Assembly (NCBI GenBank): GCA_014904845.1 | Contig: MU119378.1 | Location: 1 to 64,000, forward strand | Direction of reading: 5' to 3' | Length of the DNA: 64,000 nt | From: Acephala macrosclerotiorum | Lineage: Eukaryota > Ascomycota > Leotiomycetes > Helotiales > Mollisiaceae | Shown: one piece after another, positions 36,956 to 47,092 of the stretch | Layout: every line of letters starts with the position of its first letter | Position numbering within the stretch: the first letter of the stretch is position 1 | The notes under the pieces: model-generated | Databases searched by the model: none | What the model was told of the DNA's origin: nothing | The model's input: only the letters and a program-made list of their open reading frames with translations | Position numbers and translations under genes: made by a program

Positions 36956-37897
36956 ATGACTGCCATGATGAACAACTCTCAGAGCGCGGCCGCCAACGAG
37001 GACGACTGGCACAGCGTCACGGACGCCAAGAAGAGAAAACAGGTGCCTACCACCATGATCTTCATTACCGTGTTCACCACCTGATTTTTATAGATCCAAG
37101 ACAGGCTTGCTCAACGCTCGAGGAGTACGTATCAAATCTCGTATTCTAAGAATTCTGAGCAGCTATTGTTTTCAACCATTTCAGAGATGTTTGCTTCCCA
37201 ACAAAGGGAGGACGAGGTGCATGCAAACAATTGCCCGCTGCATCAATTCAGATAGCATCACTCAAGTAGTGCTGATTGGCACTCCGTTCTAGGGAAGCGC
37301 CTTCGGGAAGCAATGAAGGTTGAGAAACAAGCCCATTCGGAACTGCAGCCGCTGTACGGTACGCAAGTCGATGACCAATGCCCTTGTTCATCGGAAACCT
37401 CCTTGGCACTGATGTCTCTTGACAACTTTCCTGTGACTCCTTGTTCTGGGGATATTAAATTGCCTCCTTCAACATCACAGAGTCCATCATTCGACCCCTT
37501 ATTTGTCATCGAAAAGACACCCAGTCTAGCCCTTGAGGTGCCTTACCAGCTCACCTTGGTTGGCGCCTTGTTCATCAACGGTCAAATTCTAGGTCTATCT
37601 TGCTGTACTGCCATTCCGGCCAAGTCAGCTCCTGCCTCGCCGGAAGTCCCTCTTCCATTACGACCTACAGTGACTCAGTTGCTCACGATTCATTCTCCTG
37701 GGATTGACAGATTCCCGTTTCCCAAATTGCGAGACAATCTCATCAACTTGAACTCAATCATCGACGAGGAAGAAATTACGCGCGACCTCTTCCTTACCCC
37801 CAGCTTTACTATTTCAGCTGGAGCTCAGCCATGGGACCCGAGAGCCTGGACGATTGAGAAACCATTTGCGGACAAGTGGGGCTATCTCTTTTACTGA
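36956..37897 (+). pseudogene. bZIP/DUF3425-like regulator with an in-frame stop
   Basis: ATG at 36956 gives MTAMMNNSQSAAANEDDWHS then VTDAKKRKQ; after an intron (37043-37093) the frame continues IQDRLAQRSR. This DW...KKRKQIQDRLAQR pattern is the basic region of the fungal bZIP-like DUF3425 regulators. A second 60-nt intron (37125-37184) is likely. The main part (37,256-37,897) contains GKRLREAMKVEKQAHSELQ and ends WDPRAWTIEKPFADKWGYLF, the typical C terminus of DUF3425. One TAG at 37253-37255 interrupts an otherwise continuous frame (after HQFR). It would fit a CAG-to-TAG change, an undetected intron or an error. Expected role: nuclear transcription factor. Confidence 0.6.
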
Positions 37898-38119
37898 GAG
37901 TGATTTCATATAAAGAACATCGACTTCTCCGCTTCCTTGAACTTCGACAGATTTTCGCTCTCCAGCTTCAACTACTGGCCTCGAAGCTCCTAACATAGGG
38001 TTTTGGAATAACTTTGTTCCATCTTCTCTACAAACACATTTTCAGACAATGTAACCACATTTTCAGACCCCCTTCCGGTCCCCGGCCCCCCATCTCAACA
38101 TCGACTCAGCCCGTCCCCT

Positions 38120-38955
38120 CTACGCTTTCCCCGCCACATCCAAAATCCAATCAATCACCAAATGCGGCTGACTAGCCGGAGGAACATGCCCTGTCTTGAT
38201 GGAGGTAACATCAACTTTCCTCCCACTAACCTTCTCAATCATCTCAATCTCCTCCCTCTGGTTCTCAGGCGGAATGCAAAGATCCTCCTCACACACCAAG
38301 TAACTCACCGGAACATCCTTATACCCAGCATAAGTGAGCTCATCCGCGAAGCTGATTGCGGAATGACAAGGCATCTTTCGAATCCAAGCTTCGCCTTCCT
38401 CCGGAGGGAGATCGCTGAAGGAGATGGACGCCGAGCGGGGTATATTGTCTTGGTGAAGCCAACCTACTTCCTGTGGGGATCTTAGTCTGCAGAAATGGCA
38501 GGAGGAGAGGGGAAACGAACGTCGGGTCTGAATGACACTTTGTGCTCTGGCCTCACGTCCCCAAGGACAGCCATCGCATTTTGTCCGACCTCTGGTACAA
38601 GACATGTCATATACGCGATTTTGACAACGCCTCCTTTCTTGCCTAACTTCGCCCTCTCTTCTTTCCCCAACCCCTTGATACTCTCAGTCGTTGGGATACC
38701 TCCATACGAATGCGCGATCAAAATCACATCTTTGCCTTCATCTGCCAATTTCTCGATCTCTTTGGCGATGAACGCAGCATCATCGTACATGTTTGGAGGA
38801 GTTCCTTTTCTTGGGTTTTCTGGGCCGAGACCAACGGTGAGGAGATGGAGGGCGCGGATGTCGTATCCTTTGGCCTTGACTGGGTCTACGACTACGTCGT
38901 AGAATTCTGGGAGGGCGAAGGAGCCTGGCACGAGGAGGATTGAAGGTTTGGACAT
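38120..38955 (-). CDS. Alpha/beta hydrolase
   Basis: Two exons, 38557-38955 and 38471 onwards excluded: the intron is 38471-38556 (86 nt, GTGAGG donor, CTAAG branch, CACAG acceptor) and exon 2 is 38120-38470; together 249 aa, typical for this family. It starts MSKPSILLVPGSFALPEFY, the first strand and oxyanion region of an AB-hydrolase fold. The nucleophile elbow is IAHSYGG (Ser), the acid is in CEEDLCIP, and the His is in KTGHVPP near the C terminus, so the triad is complete. This resembles salicylate/methyl-ester type hydrolases of the fungal AB_hydrolase_6 kind, cytosolic, with unknown substrate. Two palindromes upstream (39210, 39359) may control it. Confidence 0.88.
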
Positions 38956-39209
38956 TTGAATGTGCGGTGTTCAAGAATAAGTTCTGTCTGGGAAGAGGAA
39001 ACTGGTCCTGTCACGTCTTTCAATGCAATTGACTGATGTTGTGTGGATTTACTTTTCGAAGCTGTAACCTCTACTATATATCTCTCCTTTCCCAGCATAG
39101 CAACTATTTCGCACTTCGCTTTGCATTGTACTTCGTCCCTTCTTGATTGCAATCCTCTTTCCGATGCTCATTCCATCATTTCTGACCTACTCTATTCACG
39201 TGGTGGTTC

Positions 39210-39224
39210 TTCTGACAGTCAGAA
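39210..39224. promoter_or_regulatory. Palindrome TTCTGACAGTCAGAA, copy 1
   Basis: A perfect 15-bp palindrome with a one-base centre. It is followed by AAAATGG and is part of a 21-bp block repeated at 39359. It lies about 255 bp upstream of the hydrolase start. Such paired palindromes suggest a dimeric regulator site or the ends of a very small inserted element; neither is proven. Confidence 0.5.
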
Positions 39225-39358
39225 AAATGGGTCTGAAATGATCTGATTGGATGCCATACGCGGGGTGCCGAGGGGTTCTTTGGTTGAGGCAACACAACGT
39301 TCGAAGCTGTGGCGTCGCTATTGTTGCACCGACGGAGTGTTGTTCGTCCGCTTTCCTG

Positions 39359-39373
39359 TTCTGACTGTCAGAA
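39359..39373. promoter_or_regulatory. Palindrome TTCTGACTGTCAGAA, copy 2
   Basis: Same half-sites as the copy at 39210 with only the central base changed, again followed by A/G-ATGG. The copies are 149 bp apart centre to centre. Because only the neutral centre and one flanking base differ, the half-sites look constrained or recently copied. Confidence 0.5.
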
Positions 39374-40313
39374 AGATGGAGCAGATACGAGACGCTGGTC
39401 TAGGGCTTGCTGGTCTTTGTAAGCATGGTTGAACTTGGGCAGGCTGAGGTAAATGTATTTGATACTGAGACGAACAATAAACAATTGACGGTGAATACGA
39501 GTAGGAAAGAATAGAAGCGAAGGGTGGGTGTCGCCAGCGGCGATCATATTTGTAACCTTTTTAGATGATGCTTAACGCCAAAGACTTCGGACAAAGCAAT
39601 GCCTCCTGCTACTGAGACCACCTTTTACTCTAGCTCAGTAACTAGGTAGCTGTCGACCAGGAATACCTCATCTCGTCTACCATAGCTTGCAAGTGTTTGG
39701 ATACTATGCACATAGGTAGCTTACTTGGGCCACTTGCAGACATCGGTTTCCGCGAGGCTCTGCATCTCATTTGACAATTGAGTGGCTCCTTTTGAAGCTT
39801 GGAAGAGCTTTACGGAACTTGGTATGCACCTTGAGCAAGAGTTAGTTGGCTGCTGGAATCGACTGGGGTTAATAGTGAGAACGAGAATGAGGAATTGCTT
39901 GATCGCAATAAGGTTCTGACAGCCCTAGCACAACCACCCTGACAAAGCACTCCTTGAACATACCTCACTTCAAGCACAACAAAAATGTTACACAACACCA
40001 ATTAACTACATTCACATGAAATTGCCTCTCCTGCACAGCTGGCGCAATCTCTTCGGATATATTTCCGCGATCAGAGTCGTCGGCCGCAAAACTTTGCTGG
40101 TCCGCAAATCAAATTTTCTTCGTCGGAGGGCCTCGGCATCGTCTTACCTCACTTTGTCCATGCCACCATACAGATGCAGATTCAACAACCCACATCGCAC
40201 AGAGGCAGATGATGGCCAGATCATGCATCGCGTGAAACAGCAGGGAAGTCGAGGCTGAAGTTGCTTCTGGTTTGTAATCTGGTCGTGTCGTTGTACCTTC
40301 GTACCTGGCGTCG

Positions 40314-40397
40314 TATAAAAATGACGTTGACGTCGACCTTTTCCTAGCCTTCTCTCCACTTCCTCCTGTCCTTTTCATCTCACCTTTTCATCTCGAA
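40314..40397 (+). promoter_or_regulatory. TATA box and CT-rich leader
   Basis: TATAAAA at 40314-40320, 120 bp before the start codon, is followed by a pyrimidine-rich stretch (CCTTCTCTCCACTTCCTCCT and further CTTTTCATCT units) up to about 40,397. This arrangement is typical of strongly expressed fungal genes, with transcription starting at the end of the CT block. Confidence 0.65.
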
Positions 40398-40439
40398 ATT
40401 CACATTCAATCAATTGACTGCTTACAGCAAACTGCAACA

Positions 40440-41519
40440 ATGGTCCAAAACAAAGCCCTGATCTTCAAGAAAGTCCCCCAAGGCCTCCCTGTCCCAGGCC
40501 AAGACCTCGTCGTCGAAACCCGCGATTTCGACCTCAACGCTCCACCACCCACCGGCGGCGTAACAACCAAGAACTTCTATGCCTCCTTCGATCCATACCA
40601 ACGCGGACGTATGCGTGCTGCTGAAGTCAAATCATACTCTCCTGCCTTCACGCTCGGTGAACCTATCACCAACAATGTGATCGCCGGGGTCCTCAAGAGT
40701 GATAACCCAAACTATAAGGAAGGAGATTTGATCAGTGGACATTTGAACTATGAGGAATATTCTTCGGTGCCGAAGGGGTTGATTGATGGGTCTTTCAAGA
40801 AGATTAACAATCCGTATAATCTGGATTTGAAGTTGTTCACTGGACCTTTGGGTATGCCTGGTCTCACAGCCTATTCCTCATTTTACGAAATCGGGAAGCC
40901 GGAGAAAGGAGAGACGATCTTCATTTCTGCTGCTTCGGGAGCGGTGGGACAACTGGTTGGACAATTAGCGAAGCATGCTGGATTGAAAGTCATTGGTTCT
41001 GTTGGTTCGGACGAGAAGTTGGAATACATTACCAAGGAACTGAATTTCGATGGAGGATTCAACTACAAGAAGGAGAAGCCATTGGATGCGTTGAAACGTC
41101 TTGCACCACAAGGAATCGATATTTACTACGAGAATGTTGGAGGCGAACAGCTCGAAGCTGCTATTGATTGCATGAACAATTTTGGCAGGATTATCGCTTG
41201 TGGAATGGTTTCGGAATATAACAAGCCTGCTGGGGAGAGGTATGGCATTACGAATTTGATGCAGGTGGTTGCGAAGAGGTTGACGATTCGGGGGTTCATT
41301 CAAGGAGATAAGAATATGGGACCATTGTATGTGGATGAGAGAGATAAGAATGTGGCGAAGTGGTTACGTGAGGGGAGCTTTAAGGCGTTGATCAGTGAGA
41401 CTGTTGGGTTGGATAATGCTGCTGAGGGGTTTGTTGGTATGCTTCAAGGCAAGAATTTTGGGAAGGCGGTGTTGAAGATTGCGGATCCGGAGGTTGGTGG
41501 TGATTCTTCTAAGCTTTGA
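40440..41519 (+). CDS. NADP-dependent MDR-family alkenal/prostaglandin reductase-like
   Basis: Intronless, 359 aa. Zinc-free medium-chain dehydrogenase/reductase of the leukotriene B4 12-hydroxydehydrogenase / curcumin reductase type, expected to reduce the C=C bond of alpha,beta-unsaturated carbonyl compounds with NADPH in the cytosol. It has the family N terminus (NKALIFKKVPQGLPVPG), the substrate-loop YQRGRM, the domain junction GMPGLTAYSSFYEIG and the nucleotide-binding ISAASGAVGQLVGQ, followed by GSVGSDEK. The tail YENVGGEQLEAA and GRIIACGM is also typical. ATG lies in CAACAATGG, a good context. The promoter has a TATA box and a CT-rich leader, so expression may be high. Confidence 0.95.
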   Translation: MVQNKALIFKKVPQGLPVPGQDLVVETRDFDLNAPPPTGGVTTKNFYASFDPYQRGRMRAAEVKSYSPAFTLGEPITNNVIAGVLKSDNPNYKEGDLISGHLNYEEYSSVPKGLIDGSFKKINNPYNLDLKLFTGPLGMPGLTAYSSFYEIGKPEKGETIFISAASGAVGQLVGQLAKHAGLKVIGSVGSDEKLEYITKELNFDGGFNYKKEKPLDALKRLAPQGIDIYYENVGGEQLEAAIDCMNNFGRIIACGMVSEYNKPAGERYGITNLMQVVAKRLTIRGFIQGDKNMGPLYVDERDKNVAKWLREGSFKALISETVGLDNAAEGFVGMLQGKNFGKAVLKIADPEVGGDSSKL

Positions 41520-42333
41520 GAGAGATGCTGACCTTTCTAGTAAATCTTCATTGGGGTGTAAGATAGAACATTGCAGGTCCAAATACAGCAAACCTTACCA
41601 GTAAGGTCTTTTGAACATAGATATTCATCGAGGCAATCAAAGCAAGAGCTCACTCGGGCATTCGAGAATGTGTTTCCGTTGCTTCATATACTTCTTCATA
41701 TCCTTTGCAAAAGAATCTTTCCTGTTAAAGACGTTCTTGAGATTGTAGGACTTTGAAGACGAATCGGATGAAAGGGATTGAGCATCTCCTCTTTCAGATG
41801 AAAGCGTGTGCACAAGCTGAGAAGATCCCCACTTATCAAGGGATTTCGTATACATCCATAATTTTCAATGTTCCCACTTTGCCCGGTCATTCGTAGGTTG
41901 TCGCTCGGTGCATGTAGGGCTAAACAAGGCTCGCCAAAACGAACCGAAATATTTGGCACTACACTTTCGGATGAAAGCCACGGGAAATGACTGTAAGAGC
42001 TCAACTTCTTTTCATACGTGGAGATTCACCGAGATATTTAAGTGGTATGTGCTGATTAGCCCGTCCTAGGTCTTTTCGTCTCAACTTTACCTTCGCAGCC
42101 TCGTTGGCGTTCAACCACAACCCCCAAGAAACACAAAAACCTACGATCTCCAATATTCGAACCAAACCTCTAATATAACACAACGCAACGCAACGCAGGA
42201 TACAAGCTAAGATAAACTCACTCAAGAGTCTTAGAGACAGAGTCCAAAAACAAGACACAATCGGATTCCCAACCCGAGAAGTCATAAGTCCGCGCACCAT
42301 CCAAACCTTCAACCGCAAAAACACAATCCAAGC
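41520..42333. other. Intergenic, no gene seen
   Basis: About 0.8 kb holding the oxidoreductase 3' end and the promoter of the following SAP gene. Short frames on both strands show no protein character. A CACAACGCAACGCAACGCAG run near 42,180 is a small CAACG tandem repeat. Confidence 0.6.
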
Positions 42334-43861
42334 ATGCCACGCGCATCGTCCTTGGCCACGATGGACAATCGAAACACGGATTGGAGGGCACTGACAGTAG
42401 TCGACTTAAAGGCAGCATGCAAATTGAAATACATCCCTACCTCCGGCCTAAAGCAAGACCTCATTGCCCGCCTAGAAGAGCATAACCGTACCAATCGACC
42501 CGCCCCACCACTTACTATACCCGCATACACGTCACCTCGAGGTCATGATGTCTACCGTTCTAAGAGAGAAGAGGTAAGAGGTAATCTGAATGCCTTTCTT
42601 TTGGCTGGACATCGGTCTGCGAGCAGTGGACACGGGCGAAGACATGATGAGCGCGTTCGCACTCCTTCTCCTTTTCGACGTGTTTCTAGTAACTACGACC
42701 GATACGAAAGTCTGAACCTAGGATGTCCCGCGAAGCCTGGAACATTGATGATACTCCAACGGGACCACGAAATAGACAAGCTGATACCGCTCGCCGCGTC
42801 TCAAACCCCTTGAACGAAGCAAAGCTCGAGGTCATTTGCCGAGAGAACTACGTCCCCAAGGACATTGAAGGACGTCGAGCTACGATCCAAGCTGAGTTCA
42901 GCCTCAAGGTAGATGAACTGAAGAAGAAGAGAGATGCCGCAATTGCCAAGATTGAGGGCAAGCATAAGACAGAATTCACAAGCCTTGAGAAAGAGAGCAA
43001 CATTAAGACTGAGGCTCTTGAGGCTGAACTTCGTACCTATGGGTCAAGGAAGCATGCTTTCAGCCATGCCTACACTCAACTGAAGGTAGGTTCTAATGTC
43101 CTAAATAACCTGGGACTTTCAAAACCAGCCTTCGAAAGCCCCCAGGAAGCTGGAAACGGTTCTCCTGACATGACTGAGGAACCGATACTAATGTTCCATA
43201 GAGCCTAAGAGCAAGTCGAGGCCTCTCCTCTCACCCAAATGACTTCGCTCCAGACGCATCACCATACCTTCCAGCACCACATAATGCCCCTGCTTCCAAG
43301 GCCGAGTCGTCGGCTACCGTCAAGCCTTCGCCTGCTAGCACCTTGAAGAGTAAGGCCATCGGGGTGGTCCCTACAGCTCCTGCGTCGTCCGAGCCGAACG
43401 AGCGTCCACACGAAGACCCTGCTTCTGACCGAGAGATATCCATCACACTCCCCGTACGTCCTATGGCTGACCGCGCTCCCAGAGGTCCCGGTAGTGTCAT
43501 TGAGGACACGCCTATCAGACCCCAATTGGATGGCAAACCATACGTCTTCTTGTCGGCGGCTGATGCTGATGTGCGGGGGTCCAGCATTATACACCTGAAG
43601 AACCTGCTGACTAAAAACGAGTGCAAGTTTAAAGAAATTCGGGTGGATATTACGGGGTTCTACATGATTTTCCACTCCGACTATATGGGAAAAAGTGATG
43701 CTGAGATGTGCTATCGTCTGGTGAATGGGATAAATTCTTCGGGAGGACTATGCATTTGGAGTTGTATAACTACAAGTGAGATTGTGCCTCGGAACCTGGG
43801 AAATTGGGAGCAGGGAGTAAAAATCATAGATGTCGAAGTATGTTGGAGGATATCATGGTAG
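42334..43861 (+). CDS. SAP, coiled-coil and RRM-like protein
   Basis: Second member of the family at 26347-27863. ATG 42334, with a further ATG at 42361. Exon 1 (42334-42573) carries a clear SAP motif, DWRALTVVDLKAACKLKYIP then SGLKQDLIARLEEHN. The middle (from about 42,711 to 43085) has IDDTPTGPRNRQAD and a long coiled coil (DELKKKRDAAIAKIEGKHK). A 116-nt intron 43086-43201 (GTAGGT donor, ACTAAT branch, ATAG) leads to 43202-43861: a Pro/Ser-rich linker, then KPYVFLSAADADVRGSSI ... ITGFYMIF ... CYRLVNG, one RRM-like module. The junction between exon 1 and the middle is unclear: the frame changes, requiring either an intron 42574-42710 with an AAG acceptor or a one-base frameshift. The first model gives 424 aa. 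Probably nuclear and nucleic-acid binding. Confidence 0.7.
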
Positions 43862-44313
43862 AGTTGGAACAAAAAATTGGGAGTGAAGATACAGTCTTCT
43901 ATATTACGATTGTAGGAATAAGTCGGGGCGGAGTGGGACTTTCTTTGTATCAATCTGTAGAGTTTGTACGATAAATTAACGTGCGAGCATGTCCTTTCGT
44001 AGCTCCCGGAGCAACCCTGGCATTGATCCTTTCAAGTCTCATTCTTCAATTCTATTCCGCACCCCGCCCTTTTTATACTCGACAGCTAGCGTAACTTGCC
44101 AAGCTGCCTCGGTCCCAAAAGTTGGCACTCAGGCCTCACTGATAAGATTAGAATTCGGACTTAAACTTAATTCAGAGCTGTGAAATAACGTAGGATAATT
44201 CAGATCTGAACTGAACAATATTTCAATATAAAATCATACATCATTTATCCTACTTCTCTAGCGACCACCTCTCTCTCCCGAACCTCAACGCCAAACACAA
44301 CAAGCCACTCGAA
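43862..44313. other. Intergenic
   Basis: Spacer between the SAP gene and the J-domain relic. It is normal to slightly AT-rich, with no convincing frame and no repeat. Confidence 0.55.
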
Positions 44314-44919
44314 ATGAAGTATTTCGATCCATCCATCGACATCTACGCCCTCTTTCAGCTCCTTCTTTCAGCTCCACCTCAACAATAAAAACAACACCAA
44401 AAACTCGCTTTGATATACCATCCAGATAAAAACCCACAGAATCCTAACGCTACTGCCGAGTTTCAAAAGATCGTCGAGGCGTATGAAATTCTTTCTTACA
44501 AGTGGAAGAGGAAGGAATAGAATGAAGAGTGGACTTATCATCTTCATGAGAGCTTTCGCGATGAGAGTGCGTCTAGAAGGCTAGGTCTTACGAAAAAGGG
44601 GCTTATAGAGAGACGTTTCATGAAGATGGGAAGTATGATAAGAGGTTTGAGGAAGGGCTCTAAGAGGGCATGTATAAGCGATGAAACAAGATGGCACTAT
44701 CAACCTCTACCGAAAGAGATATGGGGCTTTCCTGAAGATTGGGTTTGGATGTTTGCTCGAAGATCGGCAAAGGTAAAGGGGAGGGAGAAGAGGAGTTGGG
44801 AAGAGGGTGAGTATACACCGGAAGAGCACCAGGAGTGGGCAGAGTGGGAGCACGAACAAGAAGAGTACAGTGAAAGAGTAGAGTAGCAAGCCGAAGAGAT
44901 GGAAAGGTTGGGAAGATAA
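44314..44919 (+). pseudogene. J-domain (DnaJ-like) pseudogene
   Basis: One frame from ATG 44314 reads MKYFDPSIDIYALFQLLLSA, then after a TAA (44386-44388) continues KQHQKLALIYHPDKNPQNP and FQKIVEAYEILS. This is a J domain with the Hsp70-stimulating HPD motif intact. A second stop, TAG at 44518-44520, follows KWKRKE, and a third, TAG at 44884-44886, precedes a last short extension to TAA 44917-44919. The C-terminal part is Glu/Trp/Lys-rich (EYTPEEHQEWAEWEHEQEE). No reading-frame shift is needed, only stops, so the decay is by point mutation: CAA to TAA is a simple C-to-T change. The functional ancestor would have been a small Hsp40 co-chaperone. Confidence 0.75.
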
Positions 44920-45113
44920 GGGAAATGGTGATCATACGGAGTAGAAACTAGTGCACACAACCTGATCAAGCAAGAAATCGGTGGTGATCAGCGCCAATTC
45001 AGTTCATCTAGTCGAATGGAGAGCAGCCACATCCTCAATCTCGAGAGAATGCCGTCACCCAGATACGACAGCACAGTCCTCAAAGTACCACTACCGTTGG
45101 GACATTGGAAAGT

Positions 45114-45767
45114 TCAAAGCTCTTCCTCGTCACTGAACTCGACACCCCAATCCCTGACTTCATCTCTGAAGTCCGTACTCATTGCCTGGCCTGCGCCGTC
45201 AAGATAGAGGAATGGTGACTCGAGATTACTGATTCGAAGGGCAAGTTCGTCGATCTCTCCATCGTAATTTGGGACATCGGGTTGTAGGGCGATATTGGTT
45301 GTGATGTTTTGCTCCAGAGCGGGCGATGTATTGGCTAGTTCGGTCGAAGTATCCATCGTCACGCGTCCATGCCGACTGGTCTCATTCTCCTCGTCAGCTT
45401 CCGTGCCAAGCCTGTGCAGCTCCTGATACCTATTTTGACTCCTCTTCATACCCTTCGCGTTTGTAGCTCTTAGACTAGCTCTCTCAATAGCACACAGGCG
45501 CCTCAGCCCTCTTTTCAATCTACCACGGTGCGCTGGGACATTTGAAACCGAGCCCAAAGGACGTCCTTCTCCAGCCTCATTTACATCGATGCCCGAGCCT
45601 CCAAATTCCTTCTCCAATTGCTTCAGTTCGGGCCGACATTTGGCTTCTTGATGCTGACGTTTTTGATCATCCTTCTTAATGGTTGCCCTGAGGTCTCGCT
45701 TTGTGCCCTTGGTTGAGAGACGTCGCTGGCGACAGATCGCTTTGAGTTGGGGATGAGTGATGCGAGC
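45114..45767 (-). CDS. SAP-domain protein, short
   Basis: ATG at 45767 gives 217 aa; the same frame is open up to another ATG at 45950 (278 aa) but the extra residues are Ser/Arg-rich and may be leader. The chosen start places the SAP module at the N terminus: ITHPQLKAICRQRRLSTKGT then KRDLRATIKK. A basic region follows (RGRLKRGLRRLCAIERASLR), then an acidic C terminus ending VEFSDEEEL. It lacks the RRM-like module seen in the other two SAP proteins here. Its location only about 1.3 kb from one of them and the similar SAP motif suggest a related or partial family member. DNA binding in the nucleus is expected. Confidence 0.6.
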   Translation of the reverse strand, partial: ARITHPQLKAICRQRRLSTKGTKRDLRATIKKDDQKRQHQEAKCRPELKQLEKEFGGSGIDVNEAGEGRPLGSVSNVPAHRGRLKRGLRRLCAIERASLRATNAKGMKRSQNRYQELHRLGTEADEENETSRHGRVTMDTSTELANTSPALEQNITTNIALQPDVPNYDGEIDELALRISNLESPFLYLDGAGQAMSTDFRDEVRDWGVEFSDEEEL

Positions 45768-46225
45768 CATCTTGGAGTTTGGCTTTGTATGGACTCGAGA
45801 CTCGTCCGATGGGATGGAATCGGCGATTGCTCTAGCTGACGATCGTCGCTGGAAAGTCCCACCGGTTGTGGTTGAGTGACGGAGCTGAGATCGAGATGGG
45901 AATTTTTTGATATTAAGATCAAAAGTCAATTGAAGTGTATAAATAGCCATCAGTCATTCACCTTCGACAGTCGAACGTTCGGCCTAGATATATGCCGTCG
46001 AGGACCATCACGTGCCATGCCCAAGTCCAACAAGAATTGGGACATTGTGAGCAGGGATGGCTGTGAAGGTGTCACACATTCTCCGAATGAGGCCCTCGGT
46101 GACCCAAGAATCATGTTTGCGATCATCATCCAAGTCGTAAGATTGAGCACAAGAGATGCTGCAACCACTCGCACCAACTTGAAGCCTCCATGGCTGGCCA
46201 TTCAGAGAATCATCTCGACAGTTCC

Positions 46226-47092
46226 TTAGCGATTCAAATGCGGAGCAATACCGTACTGAGACATAAGCTGAGCATAACAAATGCGCTCAACCCACAACAA
46301 AGACCTCTTCAACTTCCTAGAAATTCGTCCAGGGTCATTTTGCTTATCACGAATGAGCCGTCGCTGCGGTTTGACTGGCCAATCTTTAATGGCATCATCG
46401 ACATACTGATTCCAGAGCAAACATCTCTTGGCATTGGTGTGGGCTTGCCTGATGACAACAATGCCACGAAGTCCTGTCAGGACTTTGAGATACTCATCCG
46501 TCCTTGGAAAGCCTCGGATCCTCAACCTGAAAGGCTCTGCATACATAACGATGAAGCGTATACGTTCCAAGACCTGACGAGGTAGGACTTTAAAGAAGAC
46601 GAATTCCAGAAATCGTTGATGCTCAAGGGCCGTGCCCAGAATCTCGGTCTCGTCCGCCTGAGGATGAAATAGATCTCTTTCTGGATCGTAATAAATCATA
46701 GCTGAAGTTTCGAATGCAAAAATTGGCGATCCAGCGGTCTGTGGCATACGATGTTCCACATCCTCTCGATTAGGTCTTGAGTTCGAATCAAAAAGCAGCT
46801 GATAATGTCGAAGTCCGACTTCGCGAGACTCTCGATTGACTTGTAGGATGCTTGGCACAGGAACTTTGTCCACCCAAACATGTTCAAACGGATAGATCCA
46901 ATTTGCAGACCTTCTTTCAGAATCTTCGGGTCTGCTCCAAAAGAATCGCCCTCGGACTGCGTGGATGTTGATGATTCGAGAGGGTAAGGCTGCCTCCCAT
47001 ATCTGCATGCGGATCTCGGCGGGCAGGTAGGGGAAGAGGTAGAAGTCTCCCTCGGGCTTCTTCGGAGGTATCTTGGACTGTATCTTCCCCAT
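46226..47092 (-). CDS. 2EXR-domain protein
   Basis: 288 aa from ATG 47092, no intron. The N-terminal part has the fungal 2EXR signature: FPYLPAEIRMQIWEAALPSR, later VPSILQVNRESREVGLRHY and, further on, MIYYDPERDLFHP. This family is greatly expanded in filamentous ascomycetes and has no established biochemical role; it is often near HET-type genes and resembles a degenerate F-box. The remainder (RIRFIVMYAEPF; YLKVLTGLRGIVVI) looks folded. The frame extends 28 codons upstream without another good ATG. It is apparently intact. Confidence 0.85.
   Translation of the reverse strand: MGKIQSKIPPKKPEGDFYLFPYLPAEIRMQIWEAALPSRIINIHAVRGRFFWSRPEDSERRSANWIYPFEHVWVDKVPVPSILQVNRESREVGLRHYQLLFDSNSRPNREDVEHRMPQTAGSPIFAFETSAMIYYDPERDLFHPQADETEILGTALEHQRFLEFVFFKVLPRQVLERIRFIVMYAEPFRLRIRGFPRTDEYLKVLTGLRGIVVIRQAHTNAKRCLLWNQYVDDAIKDWPVKPQRRLIRDKQNDPGRISRKLKRSLLWVERICYAQLMSQYGIAPHLNR

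Larger units (their letters stand above)
38956..40439. other. Divergent intergenic region
   Basis: Spacer of 1.5 kb between the hydrolase and oxidoreductase start codons, which point away from each other. It contains the duplicated palindromic motif at 39210 and 39359 and the TATA/CT-rich promoter of the oxidoreductase at its right end. No coding frame is credible. Confidence 0.7.
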
